Shown here piece after piece: positions 19,970 to 32,434 of a stretch of DNA of 64,000 nt. Below the pieces are notes generated by a model that did no database searches, was not told where the DNA came from, and worked only from the letters and a program-made list of their open reading frames with translations. Made by a program: the position numbers and the translations under genes. Each line of letters begins with the position of its first letter. Within the stretch, counting starts at the first letter, position 1. The DNA comes from Megamerina dolium (taxonomy: Eukaryota; Arthropoda; Insecta; Diptera; Megamerinidae): assembly GCA_963854835.1 (NCBI GenBank), contig OY978525.1:112888018-112952017 (forward strand), in the 5' to 3' direction.

Positions 19970-22900
19970 CGTATTATAGATGCTAATTTTTTATAATTTT
20001 TTTGCTTTCGATATTTTAGATTTATATAATAGAATAATAGATAGACATTCTGAAATAATATTTGACTTTGTTCACTTGTGGTAAGCACGTTTGTAAAATT
20101 TGAAAATAATTTTGAACAAATTCACAATATTCAAAATGTAAAGGGTGTATCGTTTAAGTTTTTCAAGTCGTTTTCCAACAAAAATGTCTAAAGCTCTGGA
20201 TCTTGATTTATCTATTAATTAATATATGTATGTTTCAGAAAGTTAACATAAAAATTGGACGAAAGTACCTAAATCGTATATGTATTTGTTTTCGAAAAAG
20301 CAACTTGTGCTAAGGTTTCAACTCTAGTTGGTCTTTGCAAAAGAATCATCATGCAGATTCGTGAAATTTAAGACAAATTAATTCAGATATATCCACAAAT
20401 AATGTAACCGAAAAGTATAGTTAATTACTTCGTATTGTATTTCATTATTAAATATTACTTGTAAAGACTGCATCAGAGAAGTTGACCAGTAACATCGTTC
20501 CATTAAGTTTCTCATGGTATATGGAAAAACAATTTAAGTTATAGCGTAAAATTGTATTGAAAATCGATTATTTCCACTTTTAATTATTTGTTTGTACTTA
20601 ACTTGGTTGCATAAGTGTAAACTTCTACCAGTCTTCCAACTTCTAACCCCTCACTATACAATCACTTCAATTCAGACGATTCTGCCAGATTGTCTGCTTG
20701 AAAATGAAACACCCTATATACCAGTACATCATCTTCAAATGTGTATAAAATCCATTTTAAAGTATGACCTTAAATACTTGTGCAAAAGCATTTGCTGCAT
20801 TTGCAACATTCTGTTTTTGGCAACATGGGCAGCTGTATACATGTATAGTATACATGTTGTTCGTTCGTTTGTTCATTTTTGTTACGAAATTTTTGTCGGT
20901 ACCTACAAAGCAAAGCATTTACGAGGGGGCTCGACGGTTGTACATATTAGCTGACAGCAATGACGCTGCATAATTTTCAAATTATAATATAAATAACAAT
21001 AATCGTCCAATATTATTCGTTATCTATTCTATGTAGTTCTGTTCATGAAAAATGCTACATTGTATTGAATGCGAACATTCAAATCACATATACTCGTATA
21101 AGAGTGATGATCTTGTACTTTTACAATATTTAAATACATTGGCCCGTAGTTGTTGTCAAAGTTAGAAGCATCCTAAAGTTAGAATCGACTTGTTTGACAT
21201 ATTTCCCATACAAAAATCTGTCAAAAAGTCGATTTTAACTTTGACTATAACTACTGGTCACTAAGTATTGGAATTGTGCTCAAGATCATCGATTTATTTG
21301 AATTTCTATTCCTTCTACATTCGATGCTCTAAAATAATTTTGAAAAATTACAAAATTTTCGGTAGATGGTAATTTTTTCAGTAAATATTCCTAAATCATT
21401 TTCGTAGATAGTAGGAAAAATTTTGTAAAAAAATGAAAAAAAAAAAAATTAATTTCGTTGGGCAGAGTTCGGATGTGAAAACAGGCTGTAAATGATTGCC
21501 TCAAAAATTTTAGGTATTTTAGATTTTTTTTTAATTTTAATATTTCTTACAAAAATACGCTTGAACAATTTACTACAAATATTTTCATCCTATTTGTTCA
21601 CATTGTAATTAAGTTTTGTATGAATTTTCAAGTATTTTTACTTCATATTTTTAAAACAAATATATTAAAAAAATTTAAATAAATAATTTCCACACATTTT
21701 TTAAGCATGTCTATTCTACAGATGTAAGTTCCAGATAAAATTTATTTAAAAAAAAATTTCTGGTATTTTTAAAAAATTTATACTCAATTCAAATTGTTTG
21801 TTTTAAGGACTTCTAAGGTGCCAATGGTGCCAATGATACATTTCGTCTTGTACTTTAATTTATATAATGAATATTGCCGACTTATTGTATAGGTACATAT
21901 GTATATTCAACATGTATGACTCTATGTATACATTGTTCGAGTTTCTCTCTCGCTCTCACTTTCGAACACGTATTTTTTTCACTTGCGGTCTTGCTTCAGA
22001 AGTAATTTTGGTTGACATACAATTTACACAAAACTATCCAATTTAAACGTACAATTTAGTAACGACGGTTAAGCGGTTTTCCGTTGATTGTTTGTACACA
22101 ATAATAAATTTAATAAAAAGCATTTAGTTGTATGCAATGTTGCTGTTGTTACTAGGCGCAAAGATAAATAAAATAGAGATAATGAATTACTTTCGGTAAT
22201 TACAATTTATACAAAACATTATGAAAATAAAATGTATTATATTATGGGAGCTTTACTGTAATTGTTATTATTATTATTTTTTTTTTTTTGTTTGCTTGCA
22301 TTTAATTATTAGCAAATGCTATTTCATCAAAGATCAGCCGACCACCACCGCAATATCACCTCGTATTCTCACACGAATCAAAGTCCATTTTGACGGCGGT
22401 AATATTCTGATTAATGAATTATTTTTTTCGCTTATTTTGCCTTCTAGCAAAAATACAGTACACTACCAGAAATTCTTAATTCTAGTCTATTCGACAAATA
22501 GATTTTTTTAGCTTACATATTAAACTACACGAGGGTATAAAATTAAAAATGTTTTTTTTTTATACTTGGATTAATAAGTGCAATTATTTTTGTACCTTGT
22601 TCTTGTTGTTATTATTATTGTTTTGTTTGTTTGAATATAAAAATATTGGTATATTTCTCTTGTTCTTCTTCTTAGTTTTTTTCTGTTCAATTCAATATCA
22701 TGTTTAACACACACGTTGACTGACTGACTGTCTGTGCGAAAAACTAGCAAGTTGCGTTTATTTTCACAAATACACCCATAAGCTCACTCTATTTCTCATT
22801 TGTGCTCATAATTTCTTTCTTTTTTTTTATTTTGTACAAAATAATATGATTTGCAATTTCTTTTTTTTTTGTTTTTATTATTACATATATTGTTTTCTTT

Positions 22901-23325
22901 TTTTTTTTAAAGAATAATTGATTTGAAATATTAAATTATTTTATTACTTCCTCCTATTTTAATTTCAATTATAATTTGTTGTATTTCACAATTTTCTTCT
23001 AGTTAGTCTCTTATACGAATATGTAGTTGTTCCGACAAGTGCGATTTTTACACTGAACTTGCGTGCACAGTCGCACCAAATCATATAACAAGCGACACGT
23101 TAATCAAATTAACTACTAAATTCATGAAATATACGAGTATATACTAGGCGAATATGAAATACTCATACGTGAGCGCATTGATATAAAATATAAAAAAAAA
23201 GAGCGAAATGTACAAGTATTAGTATGCATAATTACAAATATAAAAATAAGCTTTTGTCTCTAAATTTGTTGCTGTATAGTGGTCGGTTTTGCTGTTGTTG
23301 ATATTATTTTACGAGTACATATGCT
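19970..23325. other. Gene-free stretch with two possible small MITEs
   Basis: No host coding similarity. At 20146-20714 the outer ends are AGGGTGTATCGTTTAAG and the inverted ACACCCT, resembling the rosa-like TIRs elsewhere here, but there is no transposase. The palindromic element 21130-21252 is listed separately. T/A runs are common at 21430 and 22540-22910. Confidence 0.5.
21130..21252. repeat. Small palindromic MITE, about 120 bp
   Basis: CCGTAGTTGTTGTCAAAGTTA on the left is roughly inverted as TAACTTTGACTATAACTACT on the right. The middle (CCCATACAAAAATCTGTC then AAAAAG) matches a second copy at 54270-54375. Class unknown. Confidence 0.6.
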
Positions 23326-24714
23326 AAAGGGTGTTCTTTGTGTACTAAATACCGGCATCGCCTATTTTGAATTTTAATTTTTAAATATTTTCGATATTTT
23401 CAACATTTTCCTATATAATTCTTCCAGACAGATAAGAGACAACCTGATGATCGAACACAATTATGCTTACTTATGCTTCTCTATATCTCCGGTGATTCCA
23501 TAAAGTGGTTAGAGGCACATCATCCAACCAAATTTGATAGAAGACTGTGATCAAATCGAAAGGTGAAGTTTTTTTTTGTATATTTTCAAAATCTTTATTT
23601 ATTCTTTCAAATTTATTTTGTCCCCTTTCGCTGCAATACATTTATGCCAATGAATTTTCCAGTCATCATAGCACTTGGCAAAGTTCTTTTTCGGAATGGC
23701 CTTCAGAGTCTTCTGCAATTTGTCTTTTATCTTCTCAATCGAGTCAAAACGGTGTTAACAGAACGATCTCTTGAGTTTGTTGAATAGCCAAAAGTCACAT
23801 GTAGCCAAATCAGTGGAATACGATGGTTTCAGAACGATATGTATTGAATTTTTGGCAAATGTTCGCAAAAAAGCAGTGCCGTGTTTCAGTAGCACCACGG
23901 TTTTTGGAACCATTCGAGATTAGACTCTTCTCAGGCTCAATTCGTCCTTCAAAATCGCCTGCACCGATCCAAATGATATGCCCAAACTATCAGCTATGTT
24001 TCTAAGAGTCAATCGACGATTTTCAAGCACAATTTCTTTGTCTTCCTTGACGTGATGTTCATCAGTCGATGTTTTTGGCCGATTTGACAGCACACTCTGC
24101 TCAAAACTCTAGCGGCCAACCTTGAACTTGGTGTACTACGTGTAATCATTCTTTGAAGACATAATGTGATCCCCAAAGGTTTTTTGCACCATTCTCCACG
24201 TTTCCGCAACCGAAATTTAATGCAATTTTTTTGTTCAATAAATTCAGACATAGTAAAAATTGCAGAATTCACTTTTAGCATCTCACCAAAGCGAAGCACA
24301 TCTCAAATACCAATGAATATTTTGACATTAATGCTTAGCACAGATGTCACTAATAGTACTACCAACTTACAAAAAAACAAAAATTTTTACCGATTGGAAA
24401 AACCCGCAGTTTAAATTAAAAATGCACCCTTCGATTTGATTACAGTAGTATCCTCGATCAATTCGTTACAACTGATTAGGAATTAATCTAAAAAAAAAAA
24501 TACCAATCTAAAAAACCTGGGAAGTTAAAATTCAAAATTTAATGACTATAAATGTCTGAGATGTCTTATAAACATTTTGTAAAATGAATTAATATACATT
24601 TTTGAAGATGTCTAATTCAATACAATAATGTCGGTAATTTATTAATTTTGATTCTCTTGTTTAATCGAATTTTATTTTATCTAAAACTCAACTACACCGA
24701 AAAACACCCTTTAC
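23326..24714. mobile_element. Outer transposon ends (AAAGGGTGTT...) enclosing a mariner
   Basis: The left end is AAAGGGTGTTCTTTGTGTA at 23326; the right end is TACACCGAAAAACACCCTTT ending at 24712, an inverted match. Between 23341 and 23550 and between 24441 and 24692 there is no recognisable transposase, so this may be a MITE into which the mariner at 23551-24440 inserted. Its right end is the founder of the adjacent tandem array. Confidence 0.55.
23551..24440 (-). mobile_element. Internally deleted mariner with matching ends
   Basis: Ends TCAAATCGAAAGGTG (23551) and the inverted ATCAAATCGAAGGGTG (24440) are near-perfect inverted repeats. Minus-strand frames read MSEFIEQKNCIKFRLRKRGE, an HTH segment ADSLGISFGSVQAILKDELS, then jump to YSTDLATCDFWLFNKLKRS and the C-terminus SIEKIKDKLQKTLKAIPKKN with KCYDDWKIHWHKCIAAKGD. 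The first two catalytic Asp regions are missing (deletion near 23905). Non-autonomous. Confidence 0.8.
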
Positions 24715-25240
24715 AAACAAATTAAAAAAAAAAGAGGCAAAAATCCACAAAAACAGCTTTTGTTCATAAGAATGATCGAATTATATTGTAAGATCTCCAA
24801 GTATAAGTCAAATTTTATTTGATCTAAAACTCAACTACACGAAAAAACACCCTTTACAAATAAATTTAAAAAAAAAAAGAGTCAAAAATCCACAAAAACA
24901 GCTTTTGTTCATAAGAATGATCGCATTATATTGTAAAATCACTAAGTATAAGTCAAATTCTATTTGATCTAAAACTCTACTCCACGAAAAAACACCCTTT
25001 ACAAATAAATTTAAAAAAAAAAGAGTCAAAAATCCACAAAAACAGCTTTTGTTCATAAGAATGATCGAATTATATTGTAAAATCACTAAGTATAAGTCAA
25101 ATTTTATTTGATCTAAAACTTAACTCCACGAAAAAACACCTTTTACAAATTAATTTAAAAAAAAGAGTCAAAAATCCACAAAAACAGCTTTTGTTCATAA
25201 GAATGATCGAATTATATTGTGTGATCTCTAAATATACGTC
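24668..25240. repeat. Four tandem ~143-bp repeats carrying a transposon end
   Basis: Units start near 24668, 24812, 24958 and 25101. Each has ATCTAAAACTCAACT, ACGAAAAAACACCCTTTACA, GAGTCAAAAATCCACA and AACAGCTTTTGTTCATAAGA. The AAAACACCCTTTAC motif is the right terminal repeat of the element ending at 24712. The 24835-25086 minus open frame is a by-product (a repeated peptide NKSCFCGFLTLFF). Confidence 0.88.
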
Positions 25241-27019
25241 GACGGGAGCAATTTATATTTTAGCGAGAGCGAATGTGTAAAGAAAACCAACAACAATGAC
25301 AAAAGAGCAACTAGTAAGAGTAATGATGTGGAGTGCATTATTATTATTGTATCATTTTAGCGTCATCAGCCTCAAGTATTTCTTAATACCAATATTTCTT
25401 GTTTATATACATACATACGATCATATGAATGTGTCGTTAATAAAACTGGTTTGTCCTGTAATTTGTTGTCTGTGGAATAATGTTTACTTTTTCATAAGGT
25501 AAACGGAGGTGTGTTGTACAAACAATGAATGTCTTATATACTACAATGTAGGTACAAAGTTTCACAAAAAATAAAAAGATTCTCTTCTCAAAACTTAATT
25601 TTTTTTCTCCTTATGATTTTAGTTAAATTTTCTCTTATGTGATAAATATTTATGCATGCATATACATAGTAGGCACTTTTACGTATATATACAGTGTACC
25701 CATATAAAATTTATTTATTATTAAAGCTTTTGGCATATTGCCATTATATTGTTTACACATTTATTTTTTTTATTATCTCTTACTCTATTACAGTCATCGT
25801 ACTCACTTGTTTATGTCTATGGGAGTACATACTATGTACGAGTAGTACACATGAGCGAGTATTTTATGTACTCGTATGTATGGTAGACATTTGCATATGG
25901 CTATGTTTATGTGCAAGTTCAAATGAACAACACATTTTCAATAATAACTAAGTACATATGTATCAGCTGTCTAGCAGCTGTTGTATGTACTCGTATATGA
26001 ACCTATATCGATTAGATATTTTTCGATTTAATAAAATTATTAAATTGCAATTTAATTTCAAATTTTTGCCAATGCAAAAAATCACGTATATATTTGTATC
26101 AGTCGAAATGATTTTAATCAAATTTAGGTTATAGGTACGAAATGTTGAATTTCAAGAATCATATAGTTAATGTGACCATTTGAACTTTTCCATTCAAAAT
26201 GTTAATGACTGCTGACTGCTCTAGTAAATGGTGTTGAAACATGACATTTGTCTATTTGGAACTTGTTTTATTCTACTTGTATTGCTTCTGTTTTATTGTA
26301 TAGGCATTGCTTTCGATAACACAATTTAGCCTCAAGTAAAATTAGTGGTGGTACGACGGTCGTATACATACATGAGTATATATGATATACATAAGAGTCG
26401 TCGAAAAAAAAAAAAAACAAACAAATTGTTGTTTTTCATTTTAGTAATGGAAATTTTTAAAAAATTTTCATTAACCATTTGTACAAATGCCTCTATGTAA
26501 ATATATACATACCTAAGTATTTATTGTATATATACAGACAGAATTAGTCAGTAAGCCAAAAATATTTTAGAATTTGGCAAGGAAATACCGGCGACAGTTA
26601 TTGAAATGTTTGCGTCAAAATAAACATATATGAATGGAAGAAAATACATATATTTATATATACATACATACATAAATATATCCATATATATATATATCGT
26701 ATATGAATGTGCCAAAAAATACAAATAAAATAAAATAATAATAATAATAAATAAAAGACAAAATATATTCATAAATAATTCAATAAGAAATATTGCTTGT
26801 TGTCTAATTTTGAAATGCGGTATACAAAATATTTTTTTTTTCTTAAAAATAATTACTTTTTCTTATATACATTGAAGTGATCCTTAGATATGGACTTTTG
26901 AAGTCACTTAAGTACACACCACCCTGTTTATATATGTAATTCTAACGGTGATTTGCGTTTGAAGCGACAATCAGGTTGAAGCAAGACACATCATACGAAG
27001 AGAGACGTTTTTGTAAGTG

Positions 27020-27053
<34 letters not shown>

Positions 27054-27150
27054 ACAAAGTGTGACAAGAAAGAGACACAAAGATACTTCGAAAATATAAA
27101 GCGTTTGAGTAGCGATTTAAATACCTGTCGAGTTTCTTGAGAAGGGATGA
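25241..27150. other. Gene-free AT-rich stretch with microsatellites
   Basis: (GA)n at about 27022-27051, ATA/TACA runs near 26650-26700 and 26737-26755, and an A-run at 26405. No coding similarity; small hydrophobic open frames (25296-25502, 25694-25951) look like AT-rich chance frames. Confidence 0.55.
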
Positions 27151-27154
27151 GTTA

Positions 27155-27460
27155 TTATTATTATTATTAACAGACCCTTATGCACTGCGATCAGACGTGA
27201 TCTATTGTGCAGTCTTTGGGTAACCCTACATTTTCAGGCTTTTAATAAATGTCAGCACTTTGTTGGGTTCATTATTCCACAATTTATATGAAGGCACTTC
27301 GCTGTCGTAAGTTGCAGAATCTGCAGACATCAGTGTCAGATAGATTTAACTTCTTTAAGTCATGTCTGAGGCTGCAGTGACCTGTGAAATAATCATAAAG
27401 TTTCTTTTTAGATATCCCTTTATTTGCGATTAGGAACTGTTTTACTTAGGGATGAGTTAC
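27155..27460 (-). pseudogene. I-clade-like LINE 3' remnant with (TAA)n tail
   Basis: On the minus strand: KKKLYDYFTGHCSLRHDLKK then LNLSDTDVCRFCN, the TGHC..R.H....CRFC signature downstream of the RNase H domain in I/R1-group LINEs. The element ends in a (TAA)n run at 27152-27168 (plus-strand TTATTATTA), as in I factors. 5'-truncated and interrupted by stops. Confidence 0.65.
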
Positions 27461-27639
27461 TTGTGTATATCCACCATCTCAGTGAGACCAATCAGTAGAT
27501 CCCATAATTTTCGCGAAATACTGCGGAATAAGTCTCCTAACCAACGCATACTAGGTCTTATCGGGAGTACAGTGTGAAATATTTAAGCCTATGCTCATGA
27601 AGATATATATAATTATAAAGTTTTCTCGTGTATCCATCT

Positions 27640-28375
27640 TTTTTTTATATTTCCACAACTTTGTATGGGAGCTACATTAATACGTAGGCATGGAGGAATA
27701 ATTTCTGCCTATAATACTAATCTACATCTGAAATATGATTGTCTTAGACGAAGTATTTTGTAAGTTATGCAGGTTTTAAAGATTAAGATAGTTCCGCAAC
27801 TTTGTATGGAAGCTACATTAATTAGTAGGCATGGTTCCCTGGTTTCTCGCAAGTTTATTGCAAATAACAATATTAAACTTCGTGCTGAATATTGTTAATT
27901 TTAATTTTAAAACAAATTCCGATGCTTTGTATGGGAGCTCTATAAAAGAGTTGGCGTAGCTTGCAACTTTCTTGTAAATCTAATTATCTTTGCAGTACTA
28001 ATCCACACCTTAAATATGGTTGTCCTACGCTGAACAGTTTATAAGTTATACGGGTTAATGTTCTTTTTTTATTTCAGTGACGTTGTATGAGAACCACATT
28101 ATGAAGTGGGCGTGGCTTGCTGATTTCATGCCAGGTTGCCAGGATTTTTTCCCAGGTTGCCAAGTTGCTTTAGGCAAGAAATTGCCGAAGTTATAGCGGT
28201 TAAAATTTACAAGAAATTTAGACATTTTGTATGGGAGCTACTATAAACAGTAGGCGTGGCTCGCCCATTTCTTGTTAATCTAGTTATCCTTGCAATACGA
28301 ATCCAGAACTTAAATATGGCTTTAATTTCCGCGATATTGTGTGGTAGCTACGTTAAGAAATGGGCGTGGTGTGCT
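27640..28375. repeat. Diverged tandem repeats related to the 12-kb array
   Basis: Six degenerate copies of a unit containing TTTGTATGGGAGCTACATTA...GTAGGCGTGGC occur near 27661, 27801, 27926, 28083, 28226 and 28336, at spacings of 110-155 bp. The TTTGTATGGGAG...GGCGTGG core is shared with the 11985-13160 array. Confidence 0.65.
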
Positions 28376-28389
28376 TGAAATACATTTGG

Positions 28390-28450
28390 GTTTTCGAAAG
28401 AAATATCCCACGCAAGATCTTCGGACCTATTAACATTGGTAGCGATATTT
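28390..28450 (+). pseudogene. Short RTE-like LINE fragment
   Basis: Reads FERNIPRKIFGPINIGSDI, closely resembling the FERKVLRRIFGPICVDGDY segment of the 16.2-kb copy. Only about 60 bp. Confidence 0.55.
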
Positions 28451-28454
28451 AATC

Positions 28455-29470
28455 GACGTAAAGAGGTTCTTGGAAACATGTATTACTTGCCTGGCCACAT
28501 GATATGATCCGGTTCAGAGGAACAGTTATGCTCGCAGTTATGTGATTACTCTTATGTGAATGAGGTGATACATTGTTACTGAACCAAATGTAAACGACTT
28601 GGATAAGTATGCAAATTAGAATTTTATGGGCCGTCATCTGTAGTTGCTCTCAGTATCAGTACGATGAAGGCAAAGGTCGACAGTTGGATAAGAAATCTTT
28701 ATCTTTCCGGAGATGGGGAAGATTGTCTCCTTTTAAACAAGCAAATGCCTCTTTAAGTTTACCAATTGGCAGTGAAGCAAAATCGGTTCACAGTCTAGGA
28801 CACAGACAACTCTCAGTTGGTTGACTGCACTAATTGCTGGGCAAGGCAATTTTAGATACCACCTCAGCAAAATGGGTCTTGTTGTTGAAGAGGTCGCTGA
28901 TATTTGTAGATTATAGAAGGAGTTGGCGACCAGGAGGATATCCATATTGGGTCTATAATTTATTGGCAAACTCGAAATGCGGTCCACAACTCGTAAAGAC
29001 ATTATGTGCAAAAATTAAAAATTTTATAAGTTGCAGAATTAGTACTACAATAATTTGTTACTGGATCGAATTTGATATTGAAAATAGAAAATACATATAA
29101 TGGACGGTGCTCGAAATATTTTCATTTAAATGAATATTTCAAAATTTACCACTTTCGATTCGCCAAGATAGATGGATCGTAAACATAATGAAATAGGCCA
29201 TATTCAGGGTTCTCATCGAATCCAATCGTAGTTGAATCAGATTTCGATTCCATAAAATGGTGGTTGATAAAGAATAAACCCGATTACCATGTTAATTTTG
29301 TTGATGCATCAGATTTGAATCCGTTGAAAATTTGATTATTAACCCGATGAACTCGATTATGTAAATCGAAGTAAATTTCTTCCTTTTTGAATCGTGATTT
29401 CGAAAAAAAAAGTCTGAAATTGCAGTCCTTGGTCCAGACTTCGAAAGTAATCCAAGAGTCCGGAGTCTAT
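28455..29470. other. Unassigned stretch
   Basis: It has higher GC than its surroundings at 28600-29000 and several open frames of 60-90 codons on both strands, but I recognise no family. It may be old transposon sequence. Confidence 0.4.
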
Positions 29471-29474
29471 TCCG

Positions 29475-29742
29475 GGGCGGAGACCCGATTGCAGTGAGCA
29501 GCTAAGATCTGAGTGGAGCGTCTATCTGAACTGCTACATGCACCGGCTGGCTGATACAAAGTCCGTACGACATCCGTCATCTTTTCGCTTGCTCCAGAAG
29601 GCCTACCAGTTTGGCCCCCTCTACACTGTGGATGTACCCCCTTGAGGCTCCCTGGAGCTGGTCGATGTGAACAACAACAACACAATTAACTAACTTACAT
29701 ACCTATTCGTGATTTCGAAATCGTTGTCTCTTACAACAACAT
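29475..29742 (+). pseudogene. Jockey-like LINE 3' end
   Basis: Plus strand: SEQLRSEWSVYLNCYMHRLA with DT, then PSSFRLLQKAYQFGPLYTVD in frame jumps, then a 3' UTR CCTATTCGTGATTTCGAAAT and CAACAACA. The same protein and UTR occur at 62496-62996 (minus) and 58580-58860 (plus). 5'-truncated. Confidence 0.8.
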
Positions 29743-29744
29743 TA

Positions 29745-30984
29745 TGTAAATTTCAAGTTCAAAACGGCAAATAATTGTGAAACCAACACAATCCATGTTA
29801 TATTATACAAAATTGTAGTTACAGAATTTGATTAGAATAATTATTATAGAAATTTAGCTGATCAAGGGTGAATGTGATTGTATCGGTTTCAAGTTTGTAC
29901 CGAATATAAAAATATGCTTTTTAAATGAAACCGAAACCGAACGATTATGCGTGCTAAGGACATTGCCGGAAGGCATCTCTTCAGAATACATTGGACTGCA
30001 GCAAATTTATATGCTTTTTACGAGTTTTGATATAGATCTCTTTCATGTGTTTACACGACTTTTGAAACATGTTCCACTGATACAAGTGCCCTATTTTTAC
30101 AGACGAAAAGCTGTGTCTGTTAAATTGAAACAAAAAAAAAAAAAGTGTTTTTAAGCGAATCCATTGTATGATTGTATCAAAATAATAAACAATAATTAAA
30201 TGACAAAACATATTTTCATATTTATTTTTGTATGTGTCTGTACCTACCAACAGAGAGAGAGAGAGAGAGAGAGAGAGAAAGTGATTAAAATAATGAACAA
30301 ACTTACCAATTAGAAAAACAAAATAAATCATAACACAAATAAATAAAATGTGTATAAATACAAAGTTTTAATAAACAAAACATATTGTCTCTTTTATTGT
30401 AATATATATTGTATATGCACTTAGTTCTTAATTTACAATTGTTTACATGATTCCATCCTTTTAGTTATTGGTCTTTTTCTCAATAATGATTTAATAAAAT
30501 TAGAAATTAAAAGCATAGCTGCGGGAGAAATGTAGGAATAAGTTTGAAAACATATTTTCCACAACTTTTTTCAGTACATAAAAAAATCATATTTTTAAAA
30601 TTGCTGGCATACAGTTCTTAGATAAATCTAAAATGCATATAATTACAACGTCGTATACTATTTCTGATGAATAAATGTAAATTACATCAAATAAATATAT
30701 TGAAAGGGAGCATTTTTCCATTTGTATTTATACAATTAAAATTAATACAATAATTTAATGGTATTTGCAAAAAAAAAAAAAAAAAAAACAAATAAAAAAT
30801 AAAACAAATCAAATTCACATGTCAACTACGCTTTATAAATACATATACTATACGAGAGTTCTAAATATTTGCATTTCCTTTAATAATGTATAGGTATTTA
30901 CTCGGTTGTTATAATTATTTTACTTTTATTTTGATTCAATTGCCAATTTGGAGACTTTTCGGCACTGATGATGACACATGTTGG
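29745..30984. other. Gene-free stretch downstream of kermit
   Basis: It contains a (GA)n run at 30251-30280, A-runs at 30131 and 30771-30788, and probably the kermit 3' UTR: AATAAA on the minus strand at 30930-30925 lies about 55 bases past the kermit stop. No other gene seen. Confidence 0.5.
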
Positions 30985-31989
30985 TTAATTTTTTGCTGAT
31001 TTTCGACGTCTAGCATCTGTTATAGCACCCCAAAGTTCAATAATGAAATCATCGGTGAAGCCGAACGATTCCAAATCTGAATTATCAATGGCTTCCGCAA
31101 AATCCATTGAATTCGTTTTATTCGCACCCAAATCCCAAATTTGTGTTGCCAACTCTGTATCATTAATGCCCATAAATGCTTCCAAGAGATTATTGATCGC
31201 TTCAATGCCCGATTGTGTGGATTCATCGTATTTATCTTCGATCTCAACGTTGCCATTTGCTTTAAATCGTAACGTCTCTTTGCCACTACCATAACTACGT
31301 CCGGATGATGATTTCGATTGTGTACGCGGACCGATACCCTGAAAACCGCTCTTCAGCGGCTCAACCAGACGTATTGTAAATGTGGCACCAGTCGGAATAT
31401 CCTTTAGCATACGTGCAACCTCATAGTGTCGTTTGCCAACCGTACTCACATCGTTCAATTTCTCAATGTGATCACCAATGCAAATATGTTCGATGCGATC
31501 GATGACAGAGCCCTCTTTGATACGTTTTATGAATGCATAACCGGCACCATTGTCTGTTATCGTCAAACCGAGCGCATCTTCAGCTTTGATGATTTCAATT
31601 TCTTTCGGCCGGCCCTTTCGATGGGCAAATATGAAATCATCCAATCCGATTTGTCCACCCAACAGTTTTGTCATGTCCACCTTGTGTGAGTTGAGCGTAC
31701 AAAACAATATATCTTCAACGGGTATATCATAACATTCGGCAATTTTCTTATACAGCTCACGTACACTGGCAAAGCCCGTAATCAGACCGGTAGGACTGCC
31801 ATGCGCCAACTGACAATGGAATATCAATTGAGGCGTTGTATTGGCATTATTATCGGCAGAACGGGCATTTGTATGGGAGCCATTCATGGCGGACTGTTGT
31901 TTGCCATTCACTGGCGCATTATTGTTATCATTGTGCGGCACAGCATCGGGCAGTGATGGTTTTGGTGTTTTTCTTGTGAATAGTGGCAT
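30985..31989 (-). CDS. kermit: GIPC-family PDZ adaptor (kermit), complete single-exon coding region
   Basis: GIPC proteins are cytoplasmic adaptors that bind C-terminal tails of membrane receptors through a PDZ domain and myosin VI through the GH2 domain, steering endocytic traffic; fly kermit acts in planar polarity. The 334-residue product has an Asn-rich N-terminus (1-52), GH1 (about 54-125, LIFHCQLAHGSPTG, FCTLNSHKVDMTKLLGGQIG), PDZ (about 132-210, carboxylate loop ALGLTIT at 139-145, GYAFIKRIKEGSVID) and GH2 (about 255-325, NLLEAFMGINDTELA, DFIIELWGAITDA). Length and domain order are those of the family. The frame is open upstream to 32142, but MPLFTRK at 31989 matches the family start (MPL...RK) and the extra codons include a simple-repeat Thr run, so I take them as 5' UTR. 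No intron and no frame damage. Confidence 0.96.
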   Translation of the reverse strand: MPLFTRKTPKPSLPDAVPHNDNNNAPVNGKQQSAMNGSHTNARSADNNANTTPQLIFHCQLAHGSPTGLITGFASVRELYKKIAECYDIPVEDILFCTLNSHKVDMTKLLGGQIGLDDFIFAHRKGRPKEIEIIKAEDALGLTITDNGAGYAFIKRIKEGSVIDRIEHICIGDHIEKLNDVSTVGKRHYEVARMLKDIPTGATFTIRLVEPLKSGFQGIGPRTQSKSSSGRSYGSGKETLRFKANGNVEIEDKYDESTQSGIEAINNLLEAFMGINDTELATQIWDLGANKTNSMDFAEAIDNSDLESFGFTDDFIIELWGAITDARRRKSAKN

Positions 31990-32002
31990 TATTATTCTTT
32001 CT

Positions 32003-32040
32003 GTTGCTGTTACTGTTGTTGTTGTTGTTGTTGTTGTTTT
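32003..32040. repeat. (GTT)n repeat in kermit 5' leader
   Basis: About ten GTT units just upstream of the kermit ATG (ACA/AAC repeats in transcript sense). It may vary in length between individuals. Confidence 0.85.
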
Positions 32041-32434
32041 ATCTGTTTCAATAAAAAGTTGCAATTCAATTTCAAATGGCCGATTGAGTATATGTACATT
32101 AGGTAGTCTTACGCGAACAAATTGCTGTTGTTTTCTCATCAAAAAAGAAATTGTCTAGTTTTATTTTAATGATTGTTTAGTGATAATTTTTCGTTAGCTC
32201 GAATTTTCCATGAGAAAACATATTTGATTGCGTTATTTTTGGCCAAACAATTGGTCCTAAATAATAGCGATTCAAAATTTCGACTTTCGGTCAGATTTCA
32301 GGTTAAAGATAATTGTTATAAAAGACGCTAATCATTTTTTAAATTGAAGCTGTATCAAATGTATTCTATCATGTCCATCTGCTTTAAACCTCCCCTGCAC
32401 TTGTCCAATATATTGGATAGCAATATTTTTAGAG

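Noticed and set aside
22330..22450. Short proline/threonine-containing frame near 22330
   Set aside because: No similarity and no splice signals; treated as chance.
24835..25086. Repeat protein with NKSCFCGFLTLFF units
   Set aside because: Arises from reading the 143-bp non-coding tandem array; no start context or conservation.
25296..25951. Small hydrophobic open frames (possible membrane peptides)
   Set aside because: AT-rich DNA yields Leu/Ile/Phe/Tyr frames by chance; no signal or conservation could be shown.
28609..29100. Overlapping open frames of 70-90 codons
   Set aside because: No recognisable domain, no splice signals, and neighbours are transposon fragments; left unassigned.
31989..32142. 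N-terminal extension of kermit to 32142
   Set aside because: The extra codons include a Thr run from the (GTT)n repeat and do not resemble GIPC; the family start is at 31989.
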